From Mycoplasmatota bacterium (lineage in GTDB: Bacteria > Bacillota_I > Bacilli_A > Izemoplasmatales > Izemoplasmataceae), in NCBI GenBank assembly GCA_030636545.1, contig DAOVWR010000019.1, forward strand, positions 1 to 17,437: a stretch of DNA of 17,437 nt. Reading direction: 5' to 3'. Position 1 is the stretch's first letter; each line of letters begins with the position of its first letter. Both the position numbers and the translations under genes were made by a program. Positions 7,155 to 15,058 of the stretch are shown piece after piece. The notes beneath the pieces were generated by a model. The model had not been told where the DNA came from. It worked only from the letters and a program-made list of their open reading frames with translations, and ran no database searches.

Positions 7155-9152
7155 ATGGCTTATAAAGCATTATATCGTACTTATAGACCAGCAACTTTTG
7201 ATGAGATAGCTGGCCAAGAACACATTACAAAAACTTTTAGGAATGCTTTAAAAAATAATAAAATCGCACATGCATATTTGTTTAGTGGACCAAGAGGAAC
7301 CGGTAAAACTACTATTGCGAAGATAATCGCAAAAGCAGTTAACTGTGAGCACGCTCCTGTTGAAAATCCATGTAATGAATGTGATATTTGTCGTGGAATT
7401 GAAAATAATTCAATAAGTGATGTAATTGAAATTGATGCCGCAAGTAATAATGGTGTCGATGAAATAAGAGAAATAAGAGATAAAGTTAAATATTTACCAG
7501 GTGTTGGTAAATACAAAGTATACATAATAGATGAAGTCCATATGTTGAGTATTGGAGCCTTTAATGCTTTATTAAAAACACTTGAAGAACCTCCGAAACA
7601 TGTCATATTTATTTTGGCTACCACGGAACCTCATAAAATTCCAGCGACAATTCATTCTCGCTGTCAAAGATTTGATTTTAGAGGAATAAGTATCCCTGAG
7701 ATGATTGAAAGATTAAATACTATTATTAAGGAAGAAAATATCGCTATTGAAAGTGAAGCCGTTAAAGTAATAGCTGAAAGCGCAGAAGGTGGAATGAGAG
7801 ATGCTATTAGTTTACTGGATCAAGTGGTATCTTATACTGATAAAGAAGTTATCGTAAACGATGTTCACGCTATTAAAGGAACAGTTTCAAACAAAAGACT
7901 ATTAAATATCGCAAAAGCAATCTATAAAAACAATTCAATAGAAGCTATTAAATTGTTAGATGACCTTGTTTTAATGGGAAAAGAAGCTCCAAGATTAGTC
8001 GGTAATTTAATTAAGTTTTATCGCGATCTTTTAATATTTAAAAACATCAATACTGAAGATGTAGATCAACTAATTTATAGTGAACCTGAATTTATAGAAT
8101 TATCAAAAAAATTAAGTAATAATTTAATATTTTTCTACATTGACGCCTTAAATAAGGCACAAAACGATATGAAGTGGACGACTAATTCTAAACTATATAT
8201 GGAATTAGCATTAATTAAAATGGTGGATAAAGTTGAAAAACAAGAAATCATTATTGCTGATGAGTTTAAACAGTTAAAAGACGAAATAAAAACTCTTCAA
8301 ACTAAAGTTGAAAATCTTAAAAGTGCTCCCGCTCCTATTAATAAAGAGACTGTTATCGAGAAGATACTAATAGAACCTCAAAAGGAAAAAGAGATTAAGA
8401 AAATAATTGAAGAAATACCTACTATAGTTGAAGAAATACCTCAACCAAAGGAAGAAACTCCGCTTATTGTTGAAAAAAAGCCAGAAAAAATGGAAACACT
8501 TGCCGATATGCAAGATGAACTTATCGAAGATGAAAATCCTTTATATACTAAAGATGATATTGATGAATCACAAGAAGAGCCAGAGCTAGAGGAAGCTAAT
8601 TTATTCAATACGGCTCCAAAGGAATCAGAAAAACCTGCAGTTGAGCCTTACAAAACATTTGATATTAGGTATGTTGAAGATGTCTTGAATAACGCCAATA
8701 GAGAAGTGAAAATAGCGATGAACATGAAGTGGTTTGATATTGAAAGAAACGCTTTACATAGTGATTTATCATATGCAAGAATGATTACCGAAGGAAGACT
8801 TGTAGCAACTAACAATAAGATGGTAATTATTGAATATGTTTCACCATCGATTTGTAATCGAATGATGAAACCAGAGATAAAAGAACAAATCGTTAAGATT
8901 CTCTGTGCTTTCTACAATAAAGAAATTGATTATCTTGCTCTACCAAAACAAGTTTGGGAAGAAAAATCACAAGAATTTATTCAAAAATGGAAACAAGGAC
9001 AAAAAAACATTAATCTATCACCAATAAATCATCCTGATTTAAAAGAAATGCCACATATTAATCATAATATTGATGATATGACTCCAGATAGTGTAAAAGA
9101 AGCAATAAACATGTTTGGATCAGATTTTGTTAGTGTTAAGAAAGGGGATTAA
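7155..9152 (+). CDS. dnaX: DNA polymerase III subunit gamma/tau
   Basis: A 665-residue clamp-loader ATPase that loads the sliding clamp and, in its tau form, tethers polymerase to the replisome. It opens with the typical ALYRTYRPATFDEIAGQE. GPRGTGKT (45-52) is Walker A; C64, C73, C76 and C79 form the zinc module; DEVHMLS (126-132) covers Walker B; SRC (168-170) carries the arginine finger. Domain III runs to about residue 370. An acidic, Lys/Glu/Pro-rich low-complexity linker (about 385-510) separates it from a C-terminal tau-specific domain (about 515-640). GAGGTGA precedes the ATG. The gene leads a tight operon with ybaB (2-base gap) and recR. A possible -1 frameshift site at 8474-8480 is listed separately. 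Confidence 0.97.
   Translation: MAYKALYRTYRPATFDEIAGQEHITKTFRNALKNNKIAHAYLFSGPRGTGKTTIAKIIAKAVNCEHAPVENPCNECDICRGIENNSISDVIEIDAASNNGVDEIREIRDKVKYLPGVGKYKVYIIDEVHMLSIGAFNALLKTLEEPPKHVIFILATTEPHKIPATIHSRCQRFDFRGISIPEMIERLNTIIKEENIAIESEAVKVIAESAEGGMRDAISLLDQVVSYTDKEVIVNDVHAIKGTVSNKRLLNIAKAIYKNNSIEAIKLLDDLVLMGKEAPRLVGNLIKFYRDLLIFKNINTEDVDQLIYSEPEFIELSKKLSNNLIFFYIDALNKAQNDMKWTTNSKLYMELALIKMVDKVEKQEIIIADEFKQLKDEIKTLQTKVENLKSAPAPINKETVIEKILIEPQKEKEIKKIIEEIPTIVEEIPQPKEETPLIVEKKPEKMETLADMQDELIEDENPLYTKDDIDESQEEPELEEANLFNTAPKESEKPAVEPYKTFDIRYVEDVLNNANREVKIAMNMKWFDIERNALHSDLSYARMITEGRLVATNNKMVIIEYVSPSICNRMMKPEIKEQIVKILCAFYNKEIDYLALPKQVWEEKSQEFIQKWKQGQKNINLSPINHPDLKEMPHINHNIDDMTPDSVKEAINMFGSDFVSVKKGD
8474..8480 (+). 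other. Candidate -1 frameshift heptamer in dnaX (A AAA AAG)
   Basis: The zero-frame codons GAA-AAA-AAG contain A AAA AAG in the exact X XXY YYZ phase used by E. coli dnaX. Slipping back one base adds 12 codons and reaches TGA at 8516-8518, giving a protein of about 454 residues that lacks the tau C-terminal domain. A weak 5-bp stem (CTTGC 8499-8503 with GCAAG 8510-8514) lies downstream but farther away than usual. The AAAGGAAG upstream (8447-8454) is also farther than the E. coli stimulatory site. Lysine-rich AT-rich genes make such heptamers by chance. Confidence 0.4.
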
Positions 9153-9154
9153 TT

Positions 9155-9460
9155 ATGAACCCAAGTATGATAAAAAAATTACAAAAAATGCAAAAAGATA
9201 TGGTTAATGCTCAACAAGAATTAGAAGCTTCTACTTTTTATGGTAGTGCTGGTGGGCAAATAGTAAAAGTAGAATTTACGGGAAATCGTAAAATGCAAAA
9301 TATAACAATCAGCCCAGAAGCAATTGAATCAGCTGACGATCTTGATTTGTTACAAGATACAATTGTTGCTGCTGTTAATGATTGTATAAACAAAATTGAT
9401 GAAGAGACAGAAAGTGTAATGTCAGAATTTACTGGTGGAGGAATGCCAGGACTATTTTAA
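9155..9460 (+). CDS. ybaB: YbaB/EbfC family nucleoid-associated protein
   Basis: A 101-residue DNA-binding protein of the YbaB/EbfC family, which forms pincer-like dimers on DNA and is usually encoded between dnaX and recR, as here. The N-terminal helix (MIKKLQKMQKDMVNAQQELE) and the following sheet with GSAGGQIVKVEFTGNRKMQN are typical, as is the flexible C-terminal FTGGGMPGLF. Length matches the family. The ATG follows the dnaX stop by two bases with AAAGGGG as ribosome site, so it is co-transcribed and probably coupled. Confidence 0.95.
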   Translation: MNPSMIKKLQKMQKDMVNAQQELEASTFYGSAGGQIVKVEFTGNRKMQNITISPEAIESADDLDLLQDTIVAAVNDCINKIDEETESVMSEFTGGGMPGLF

Positions 9461-9473
9461 GGATGTGATTTTT

Positions 9474-10073
9474 ATGAGATATCCAGATGCTATAGATAAA
9501 TTAATTGAAGCTTTAAGGAAATATCCAGGTGTTGGAAAAAAGACAGCTGAGCGTTATGCGTTATATACAGTAAACCGCTTAAACAAGGAATCTATTGATG
9601 AAATTGTAGATGCTTATTTAAGGATTAAAGAGGATATCTTTAAATGTCCTATTTGTGGAAATATAACTGATACAGATCCTTGTTATATTTGTAAGGATCA
9701 ATCTAGAGATAAAAGTACAATCATCGTTATTGAAGAAGCAAAAGATTTAATAGTAATGGAAAAAACAAATAAATATCATGGCCTTTATCATGTTCTTAAT
9801 GGAGCGATTTCACCAAGTGATGGAATTGGTCCTGAAGATATAAATATAAAAGGATTAATCGAAAGATTAAAAGATGAGACAATAAAAGAAGTTATTTTAG
9901 CTACAAATTTAAGTAACGAAGGAGAAACTACAGCGCAGTATATTAGCAGACTACTAAAGGACTCAACTATCCTTATAACTAGGATTGCACACGGTATTCC
10001 AGCAGGTGGTAATATTGAATATGCTGATGAAATAACTATCACAAAAGCACTTGAAGGAAGAAGAAAATTATAA
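9474..10073 (+). CDS. recR: Recombination mediator protein RecR
   Basis: A 199-residue protein that with RecO (and RecF) loads RecA at single-stranded gaps. The N-terminal helix-hairpin-helix (YPGVGKKTAERYAL, 17-30), the four-cysteine zinc finger (C58, C61, C70, C73) and the Toprim domain (from about 81, STIIVIEEAKDLIVMEKT, ..GAISPSDGIGPEDI) are all present. The C-terminal GGNIEYADEITITKALEGR is also typical. The frame extends upstream to 9435 inside ybaB, but ATG 9474 has AAGGATG upstream and gives the normal start MRYPDAIDKLIEAL. The gap to ybaB is 13 bases. Confidence 0.96.
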   Translation: MRYPDAIDKLIEALRKYPGVGKKTAERYALYTVNRLNKESIDEIVDAYLRIKEDIFKCPICGNITDTDPCYICKDQSRDKSTIIVIEEAKDLIVMEKTNKYHGLYHVLNGAISPSDGIGPEDINIKGLIERLKDETIKEVILATNLSNEGETTAQYISRLLKDSTILITRIAHGIPAGGNIEYADEITITKALEGRRKL

Positions 10074-10109
10074 ATTTTTACTAAATTCATAAATTATTCA
10101 CAGGTTATT

Positions 10110-10118
10110 TGGTATAAT
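10110..10118 (+). promoter_or_regulatory. Extended -10 promoter for the 84-aa membrane protein
   Basis: TGGTATAAT at 10110-10118 is a TGnTATAAT extended -10 element. No clear -35 box is needed or seen. It lies about 50 bases before the ATG and separates this gene from the recR operon. Confidence 0.65.
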
Positions 10119-10167
10119 GTAAGTAATTAGGGAAAAATTTTAAAATAATATATGAGAGGTGGCTATT

Positions 10168-10422
10168 ATGTTTGATGGAATTATAAGCACGATTGAAGGT
10201 CTTATTCCAGTTCAAAGTTTTATTGATTCAGGATATGATTTTATTAATAACTTAGGGGTTATAGAACAAATTATTGGGATGTTAGTTGGGGGAATTATTG
10301 TAATTTTAGGAACATTTGAACTAGTAAAAAAATTATCTAAAATAATTATTGTAATTTTAATACTAGGAGGACTTTGGTTCTTGTATAGTGGAGGCTTTTT
10401 AGACGGAATAATAGGTGGATAA
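10168..10422 (+). CDS. Hypothetical small membrane protein, 84 aa
   Basis: Not recognised. The protein has an amphipathic N-terminus (MFDGIISTIEGLIPVQSFID) and two hydrophobic stretches close together (about 35-51, IIGMLVGGIIVILGTFE, and about 57-75, SKIIIVILILGGLWFLYSGG), with a Gly-rich C-terminus. It is probably a membrane hairpin. GAGAGGTGG precedes the ATG at 10168; an in-frame GTG at 10159 falls inside this ribosome site and is unlikely to be the start. With its own promoter and terminator it is a single-gene unit between recR and the ABC operon. I cannot assign a function. Confidence 0.75.
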   Translation: MFDGIISTIEGLIPVQSFIDSGYDFINNLGVIEQIIGMLVGGIIVILGTFELVKKLSKIIIVILILGGLWFLYSGGFLDGIIGG

Positions 10423-10450
10423 AAAAAGACGATTGTTTTCGTCTTTTTAT
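10423..10450 (+). terminator. Terminator after the 84-aa membrane protein gene
   Basis: A perfect 10-bp hairpin (AAAAAGACGA 10423-10432, loop TTGTTT, TCGTCTTTTT 10439-10448) lies directly after the TAA and ends in a T-run. It insulates the downstream ABC operon. Confidence 0.9.
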
Positions 10451-10458
10451 TTATAATT

Positions 10459-10476
10459 TTTACACATATTTACACA
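10459..10476 (+). repeat. Two TTTACACA direct repeats, one helical turn apart
   Basis: TTTACACA occurs at 10459-10466 and 10469-10476, a 10-bp period. The pair sits about 70 bases upstream of the -10 box of the ABC/nuclease operon and could bind a dimeric or cooperative regulator. Confidence 0.5.
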
Positions 10477-10503
10477 CTATTTATTTATAAAATTTCAATA
10501 TAT

Positions 10504-10549
10504 ATATTTTAAAAAATATATTTAAAATATGTATTTTTTGTAGTATAAT
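10504..10549 (+). promoter_or_regulatory. Promoter region of the ABC transporter/nuclease operon
   Basis: A perfect TATAAT -10 box lies at 10544-10549, about 37 bases before the first ATG; the best-spaced -35 candidate is only TTTAAA (10521-10526). Two small inverted repeats lie upstream: ATATTTT-AA-AAAATAT (10504-10519) and AAAATA-TG-TATTTT (10524-10537), with centres 19 bp apart. A weak -35 plus possible operators suggests regulated expression, but the DNA is almost pure A/T. Confidence 0.5.
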
Positions 10550-10585
10550 ATAGTGTTAAAAACATTATGATTTAGGAGAGATAAA

Positions 10586-11650
10586 ATGGAAATCAGATTA
10601 GAAAACATTACTAAAATATTTGTTCAAAAGGACAAATCAGAAGTTATCGCAGTTGATACTTTAAACATCACAATCCCAACAGGTAAATTAATTGGCCTTC
10701 TTGGACCAAGTGGTTGCGGGAAATCAACAACATTATACATGATTGCAGGATTACTTAAACCAAACGGTGGACGCATATTCTTTGGAGATGAAGATGTGAC
10801 GGATACTGCGCCTGAAGATAGAGGGATTGGACTTGTGTTCCAAAATTATGCTCTATATCCTCACATGACAGTAAGACAAAATATAATGTTTCCACTTGAA
10901 AACATTAAGGTACCTAAACCTGAAGCTATGATAAGAGCACAGGAAATGGCTGATTTAGTAGGTATTGGAGAATTAATGGATCGTAAACCAAAAGAGTTAT
11001 CAGGAGGGCAACAACAACGTGTAGCAATCGCTCGTGCACTTGTTAAAAAACCTCGTGTATTATTATTGGACGAACCATTAAGTAACTTGGATGCTCGTTT
11101 AAGACTTCAAACACGTGAAGAAATTAAACGTATTCAACGCGAAACTGGAATCACAACAATATTTGTAACTCATGATCAAGAGGAAGCAATGAGTATTAGT
11201 GATGAAATAGTATTAATGGACTTTGGAGTTAGACGTCAAATGGGTGATCCACAAGATGTTTATGATAAACCAGAAAACCTATTTGCTGCTAAGTTCTTAG
11301 GAACTCCACCTATCAATATTTTTGATGGTGAAATTAAAAATAATAACATTGTTTTGGCTGGTAAAAATATTGGAAAATCAAAAGGATCTGATCAAAAAGT
11401 AGTTATCGGTATAAGACCTGAAGGGTTTATTGTTAATGAAAAAGGATCTTTTGAACTAGATGTTGATATGGTTGAAACAATTGGTAGAGATACAAGTTTA
11501 ATAATCAATGATCCAACAAGAGAAAATAACACATTCAGAGCAATAATAGAAACAAAGCATCGTATTAAACCAGGTGATGTTTTGAAAGTTAATATTAAAA
11601 AAGATAAATTATTTATATTTGACGTAGATTTAGGAAATTTAATAAATTAA
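10586..11650 (+). CDS. ABC importer ATP-binding protein, MsmK/UgpC/MalK type
   Basis: A 354-residue ATPase that powers a CUT1-family importer. It has Walker A GPSGCGKST (40-48), Q-loop Q86, signature LSGGQ (138-142), Walker B with D162-E163 and switch His196. A C-terminal OB-like TOBE/MalK regulatory domain (about 240-354) is typical of ATPases serving sugar or glycerol-3-phosphate importers. AGGAGA precedes the ATG. It is the first gene of the operon and its stop is immediately followed by the ATG of the first permease. MsmK-type ATPases can serve several transporters, but the full set encoded here suggests a dedicated role. Confidence 0.95.
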   Translation: MEIRLENITKIFVQKDKSEVIAVDTLNITIPTGKLIGLLGPSGCGKSTTLYMIAGLLKPNGGRIFFGDEDVTDTAPEDRGIGLVFQNYALYPHMTVRQNIMFPLENIKVPKPEAMIRAQEMADLVGIGELMDRKPKELSGGQQQRVAIARALVKKPRVLLLDEPLSNLDARLRLQTREEIKRIQRETGITTIFVTHDQEEAMSISDEIVLMDFGVRRQMGDPQDVYDKPENLFAAKFLGTPPINIFDGEIKNNNIVLAGKNIGKSKGSDQKVVIGIRPEGFIVNEKGSFELDVDMVETIGRDTSLIINDPTRENNTFRAIIETKHRIKPGDVLKVNIKKDKLFIFDVDLGNLIN

Positions 11651-12568
11651 ATGTTAGAAAAACAGAGTAATTTAAAAGCCTGGTTATATTTACTTCCAGC
11701 AATGGCGTTACTATTGGTATTTACATTTTACCCGTTATTTAATGCATTCTATTTGGCGTTTCTAAGAGATTATTCATACTTAAACGGAACAGCAGAAGGA
11801 TATACATTGTTTGGAAACTTTATTGATGTAATACAAGGAGCAAACTTTAGAATAGCTATGAAAAACACATCAATCATTGTGTTTATATCAGTTCCAATAT
11901 CAGTAATGGTTGCATTACTAATATCGGTAGCTTTAAATTCTATAAAGAAACTCCAAGGTATGTTTCAAACGATATTCTTTTTACCTTATGTAACAAATGC
12001 AATAGCTATTGGGATGGCATTTGCATTTATCTTCCATCAAGATTACGGATTATTTAATCTAATTCTAGGTGTATTTGGGATCGACCCAGTTAACTGGGTG
12101 GGCCTTGGAGCTTCTTGGAATACAGCGATGTTCGCTTTACTGGTTTATACAGTATGGGGCGGATTAGCATTTAAAATAATGGTATTCTTAGCTGGATTAC
12201 AAAATATAGATAAACAGTACTATGACGCTGCAAGAGTTGATTCAACTCCGAAGTGGAGAGTATTCTCTCGTATCACAGTACCGCTTCTTTCACCAATGAT
12301 TGCTTATATCACAATCACTTCTTTTATTGGGGCATTCAAAGCATACCGCACAATCATCGGGATGTTTGGTCCTACACTTAGACCTCCGGGTACTTTGTCT
12401 AAAGATTCATTAATCACAATCGTAGGATTGGTTTATGATTCTATAGCACAAGCTGACGCAGTTGGTAAAATTAGTCAAGCCGCAGCAGCATCAATAATAT
12501 TATTCTTGATTACTTTGTCATTTACAGGAGTACAAATGATTATAAGTAAAAAAAGAGTACACTATTAG
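11651..12568 (+). CDS. ABC importer permease, MalF/UgpA type
   Basis: A 305-residue inner-membrane subunit with about six helices, the first at about 10-32 and the last at about 278-298. The cytoplasmic EAA loop that docks on the ATPase is seen as YDAARVDSTPKWRVFSRITV (191-210), followed by PLLSP. Length and EAA form fit the UgpA/MalF half of CUT1 importers, without the large extra loop of E. coli MalF. The ATG abuts the previous TAA with no spacer. The nearest ribosome-like AGGA is about 15 bases away, so translation probably depends on coupling to the ATPase gene. Confidence 0.94.
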   Translation: MLEKQSNLKAWLYLLPAMALLLVFTFYPLFNAFYLAFLRDYSYLNGTAEGYTLFGNFIDVIQGANFRIAMKNTSIIVFISVPISVMVALLISVALNSIKKLQGMFQTIFFLPYVTNAIAIGMAFAFIFHQDYGLFNLILGVFGIDPVNWVGLGASWNTAMFALLVYTVWGGLAFKIMVFLAGLQNIDKQYYDAARVDSTPKWRVFSRITVPLLSPMIAYITITSFIGAFKAYRTIIGMFGPTLRPPGTLSKDSLITIVGLVYDSIAQADAVGKISQAAAASIILFLITLSFTGVQMIISKKRVHY

Positions 12569-12578
12569 GAGGCTGAAG

Positions 12579-13547
12579 ATGGAAAACTTTAAAGAAACAT
12601 TAAAAAATATGATTGAAAAGATTAAAGAAGTGTTTAAAAGAAAAGAAACTACTTACTCAGAAGAAACAATTGATATAAAAGATAGTAAAAGGAAAGCAAT
12701 TATCTATAAAGTAGTGGTATATAGTTTTATTATATTCTTCGCAATATTAGTATTAATCCCATTTTACTGGATGATATTAACATCATTAAAGACATTAGAG
12801 CAAGTTGAAGAAGTTCCACCAACATTGTGGATTGCTTTCAAAGATATGATGTTTGTAAACTACTTAAATGCGCTTAATGCAGCTCCGTATTTAAGATACA
12901 TGTTAAATACTGTAATAGTAGCTACAATATCTACAGTAGGTACAATATTTACAACAATATTTGCTGCATTTGCATTTGCTAGATTGAATTTTAGAGGTAG
13001 AGATATAGTGTTTATGGTATTAATTTCTACAATGATGATTCCTGGTGAAATGTTTGTAATTACAAATTATATTACAGTATCAAGATTAGGATGGTATAGT
13101 CCATTTAATCAAACATTCGGACAGGCATTACTCGCTTTAACATTGCCATTCATGACAAGTATATTCTACATATTCTTCTTAAGACAAGCATTTAAACAAA
13201 TACCTGATGAGTTGTATTTAGCTTCTAAGGTAGATGGAACAAGTGACTTTAAATACTTATGGAGAATAATGGTTCCAATTGCAAAACCAACAATCATTAC
13301 AATTACTATTCTTAATGCAATGGGAACTTGGAGTGCTTACATTTGGCCTAACTTAGTTACTAAAGAAATTGAATATCGCTTAGTAACAAATGGGCTGAGA
13401 AATGCATACTTAGACTTAACAGGACGTATTGCATATAATGAACAAATGGCTGCGGCCATGATTGTTACTTTCCCGTTATTCGTAGTATTCTTACTACTTA
13501 AAAAATATATTATGCGTGGAGTATCAAGAAGTGGAATTAAGGGCTAA
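12579..13547 (+). CDS. ABC importer permease, MalG/UgpE type
   Basis: A 322-residue partner permease with about six membrane helices, the first at about 44-66. The EAA loop is ELYLASKVDGTSDFKYLWRI (211-230) followed by MVPIAKP. A roughly 40-residue charged, lysine-rich cytoplasmic N-terminus precedes helix 1, somewhat longer than in typical MalG/UgpE proteins. AGGAGG (12567-12572) overlaps the end of the previous gene and gives a strong ribosome site. No terminator separates it from the binding-protein gene 47 bases downstream. Confidence 0.94.
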   Translation: MENFKETLKNMIEKIKEVFKRKETTYSEETIDIKDSKRKAIIYKVVVYSFIIFFAILVLIPFYWMILTSLKTLEQVEEVPPTLWIAFKDMMFVNYLNALNAAPYLRYMLNTVIVATISTVGTIFTTIFAAFAFARLNFRGRDIVFMVLISTMMIPGEMFVITNYITVSRLGWYSPFNQTFGQALLALTLPFMTSIFYIFFLRQAFKQIPDELYLASKVDGTSDFKYLWRIMVPIAKPTIITITILNAMGTWSAYIWPNLVTKEIEYRLVTNGLRNAYLDLTGRIAYNEQMAAAMIVTFPLFVVFLLLKKYIMRGVSRSGIKG

Positions 13548-13594
13548 AAGAATTATTTTACAAATGATTATAAGATAAATAGGAGGAGAAAATT

Positions 13595-15037
13595 ATGAAA
13601 AAAGCTTTATCATTATTATTAGTTGGAGTGTTTGCCTTAACTTTATCAGGATGTGTTCAAATTGATGACACACCAGATGAAGGTGTAGATTGCGAACTTT
13701 ATCCTACACATGTAGATTGCTTAGTGGATGTAGATCCTGATGATCCTGAAGCTCCTGGTCTAATTAATGTATTAGACGAATTACCTGCAGAAGACATTAC
13801 AATTACTTTCTGGCATGTCTATGGAGATTCAAAAGGTGCTTTATTACAAAACTATATTGATGAATTCGAAGCACTTTATCCAAATATTACTGTTGATGCT
13901 GAAAGTCAAGGTGGATACGACGATCTTCGTAATAAAACTATCTTAGCTATCAGTGCTGGGGAAACACCAACATTATTAGTTGGTTATCCAGATCATGTTG
14001 CTGGATATTTAAACGGTAATGCTGTTATTCCGTTAGATGATTTCATTAAAGATGAAACTTTCGGAGTTGATATTACAGACTTTATTGATTCTTATGTTGA
14101 AGAAAACAAACAATATGCTGGTGGATTAATGTACTCATTACCATATTCTAAATCAACTGAAATGGTAGTTATTAACAAGACTATCTTTGATGCAAATGAA
14201 ACTGCATTAACTGCAGCTGGTGTTGCGTTAAGAACTGATGCTCCTTATACTTGGGCTGAATTAGATCTTATTGCTGATATCTTAGTTGGAGATGGAGCTA
14301 ATCAATGTGAATACTTAATTAACTTTGATTCATCTGCAAACTTCTTTATCAATTCAATACGTCAATGGGACGGTGGATATACTAATACTGCTGGAGAAAT
14401 TTTAGTTAATAATACTAATACTATCGCAATGTTAGAATATGTAGCTGATCGTTTTGAAGATAATACATTCTCACTGCCATTAGCTTGGAACGCTGCTTAT
14501 GGTAGTACAAACTTTTTAAAACAAGATGTGTGTATGACTGTTGGGTCTACTGCAGGTATTTCTTATAATGTTCCTACTGATGGTGCATTTGAAATCGTAG
14601 TTGCTCCAATCCCTCAATATGATTTAGATCATAAATCAGCAACACAACAAGGACCTAATATTGCTATCATGGCTGATACAACAGATGGTGAAAGATTAGC
14701 TGCATGGTTACTTATTGAATATATTACTAACGCAGAAAATACAGCAAAATGGTCTATGTTAACAGGTTATTTACCTGTCAGATACAGTGGATATAATTCT
14801 ACAGTTTACCAAGAATTTTTAACAGATCCAGACCCTGATTATGTTTATGAATCAATGACAGCAAATGCTGCATTCTTACAATTAGATTATAATCAATATG
14901 ATCCAGCATTTGCTGGAGCTACTACAAGTTCTGGAGCTAGACTTCAAGCTGGAATTGTAATGGAAGCAATCTTTAGTGGTTCAGTTACAGTTCAAGAAGC
15001 AATTGATGACATGCTTTATCAATTGGGAGCTAGTTAA
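13595..15037 (+). CDS. Extracellular solute-binding lipoprotein, UgpB-like (family 1)
   Basis: A 480-residue substrate-binding protein of the importer. It has a lipoprotein signal peptide with lipobox LSGC and lipidated Cys20. A short, very acidic linker (about 21-54, rich in Asp and Pro) contains C33 and C42, which could form a disulfide. The binding domain from about residue 57 (ITITFWHVYGDSKGALLQNY, then QGGYDDL and SAGETPTLLVGYPDHVAGY) resembles UgpB and other family 1 binding proteins. The substrate cannot be read from the sequence; the resemblance to UgpB allows a phosphorylated or glycerol/sugar-phosphate compound. AGGAGG precedes the ATG by 9 bases. The gene lies between the permeases and a secreted nuclease with no terminator on either side. 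Confidence 0.93.
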   Translation: MKKALSLLLVGVFALTLSGCVQIDDTPDEGVDCELYPTHVDCLVDVDPDDPEAPGLINVLDELPAEDITITFWHVYGDSKGALLQNYIDEFEALYPNITVDAESQGGYDDLRNKTILAISAGETPTLLVGYPDHVAGYLNGNAVIPLDDFIKDETFGVDITDFIDSYVEENKQYAGGLMYSLPYSKSTEMVVINKTIFDANETALTAAGVALRTDAPYTWAELDLIADILVGDGANQCEYLINFDSSANFFINSIRQWDGGYTNTAGEILVNNTNTIAMLEYVADRFEDNTFSLPLAWNAAYGSTNFLKQDVCMTVGSTAGISYNVPTDGAFEIVVAPIPQYDLDHKSATQQGPNIAIMADTTDGERLAAWLLIEYITNAENTAKWSMLTGYLPVRYSGYNSTVYQEFLTDPDPDYVYESMTANAAFLQLDYNQYDPAFAGATTSSGARLQAGIVMEAIFSGSVTVQEAIDDMLYQLGAS

Positions 15038-15058
15038 TATTAAGAAAGAGTGAGTCAT

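Noticed and set aside
8499..8514. Stem-loop CTTGC/GCAAG as the stimulator of dnaX frameshifting
   Set aside because: It is only 5 bp and starts 18 bases after the heptamer, farther than the usual 5-9, so I do not count it as support.
10449..10585. Replication-origin idea for the A/T-rich gap
   Set aside because: Only two poor DnaA-box-like sequences are present, with no cluster, and dnaA, dnaN, rpmH or mnmG are not nearby. A promoter region explains it better.
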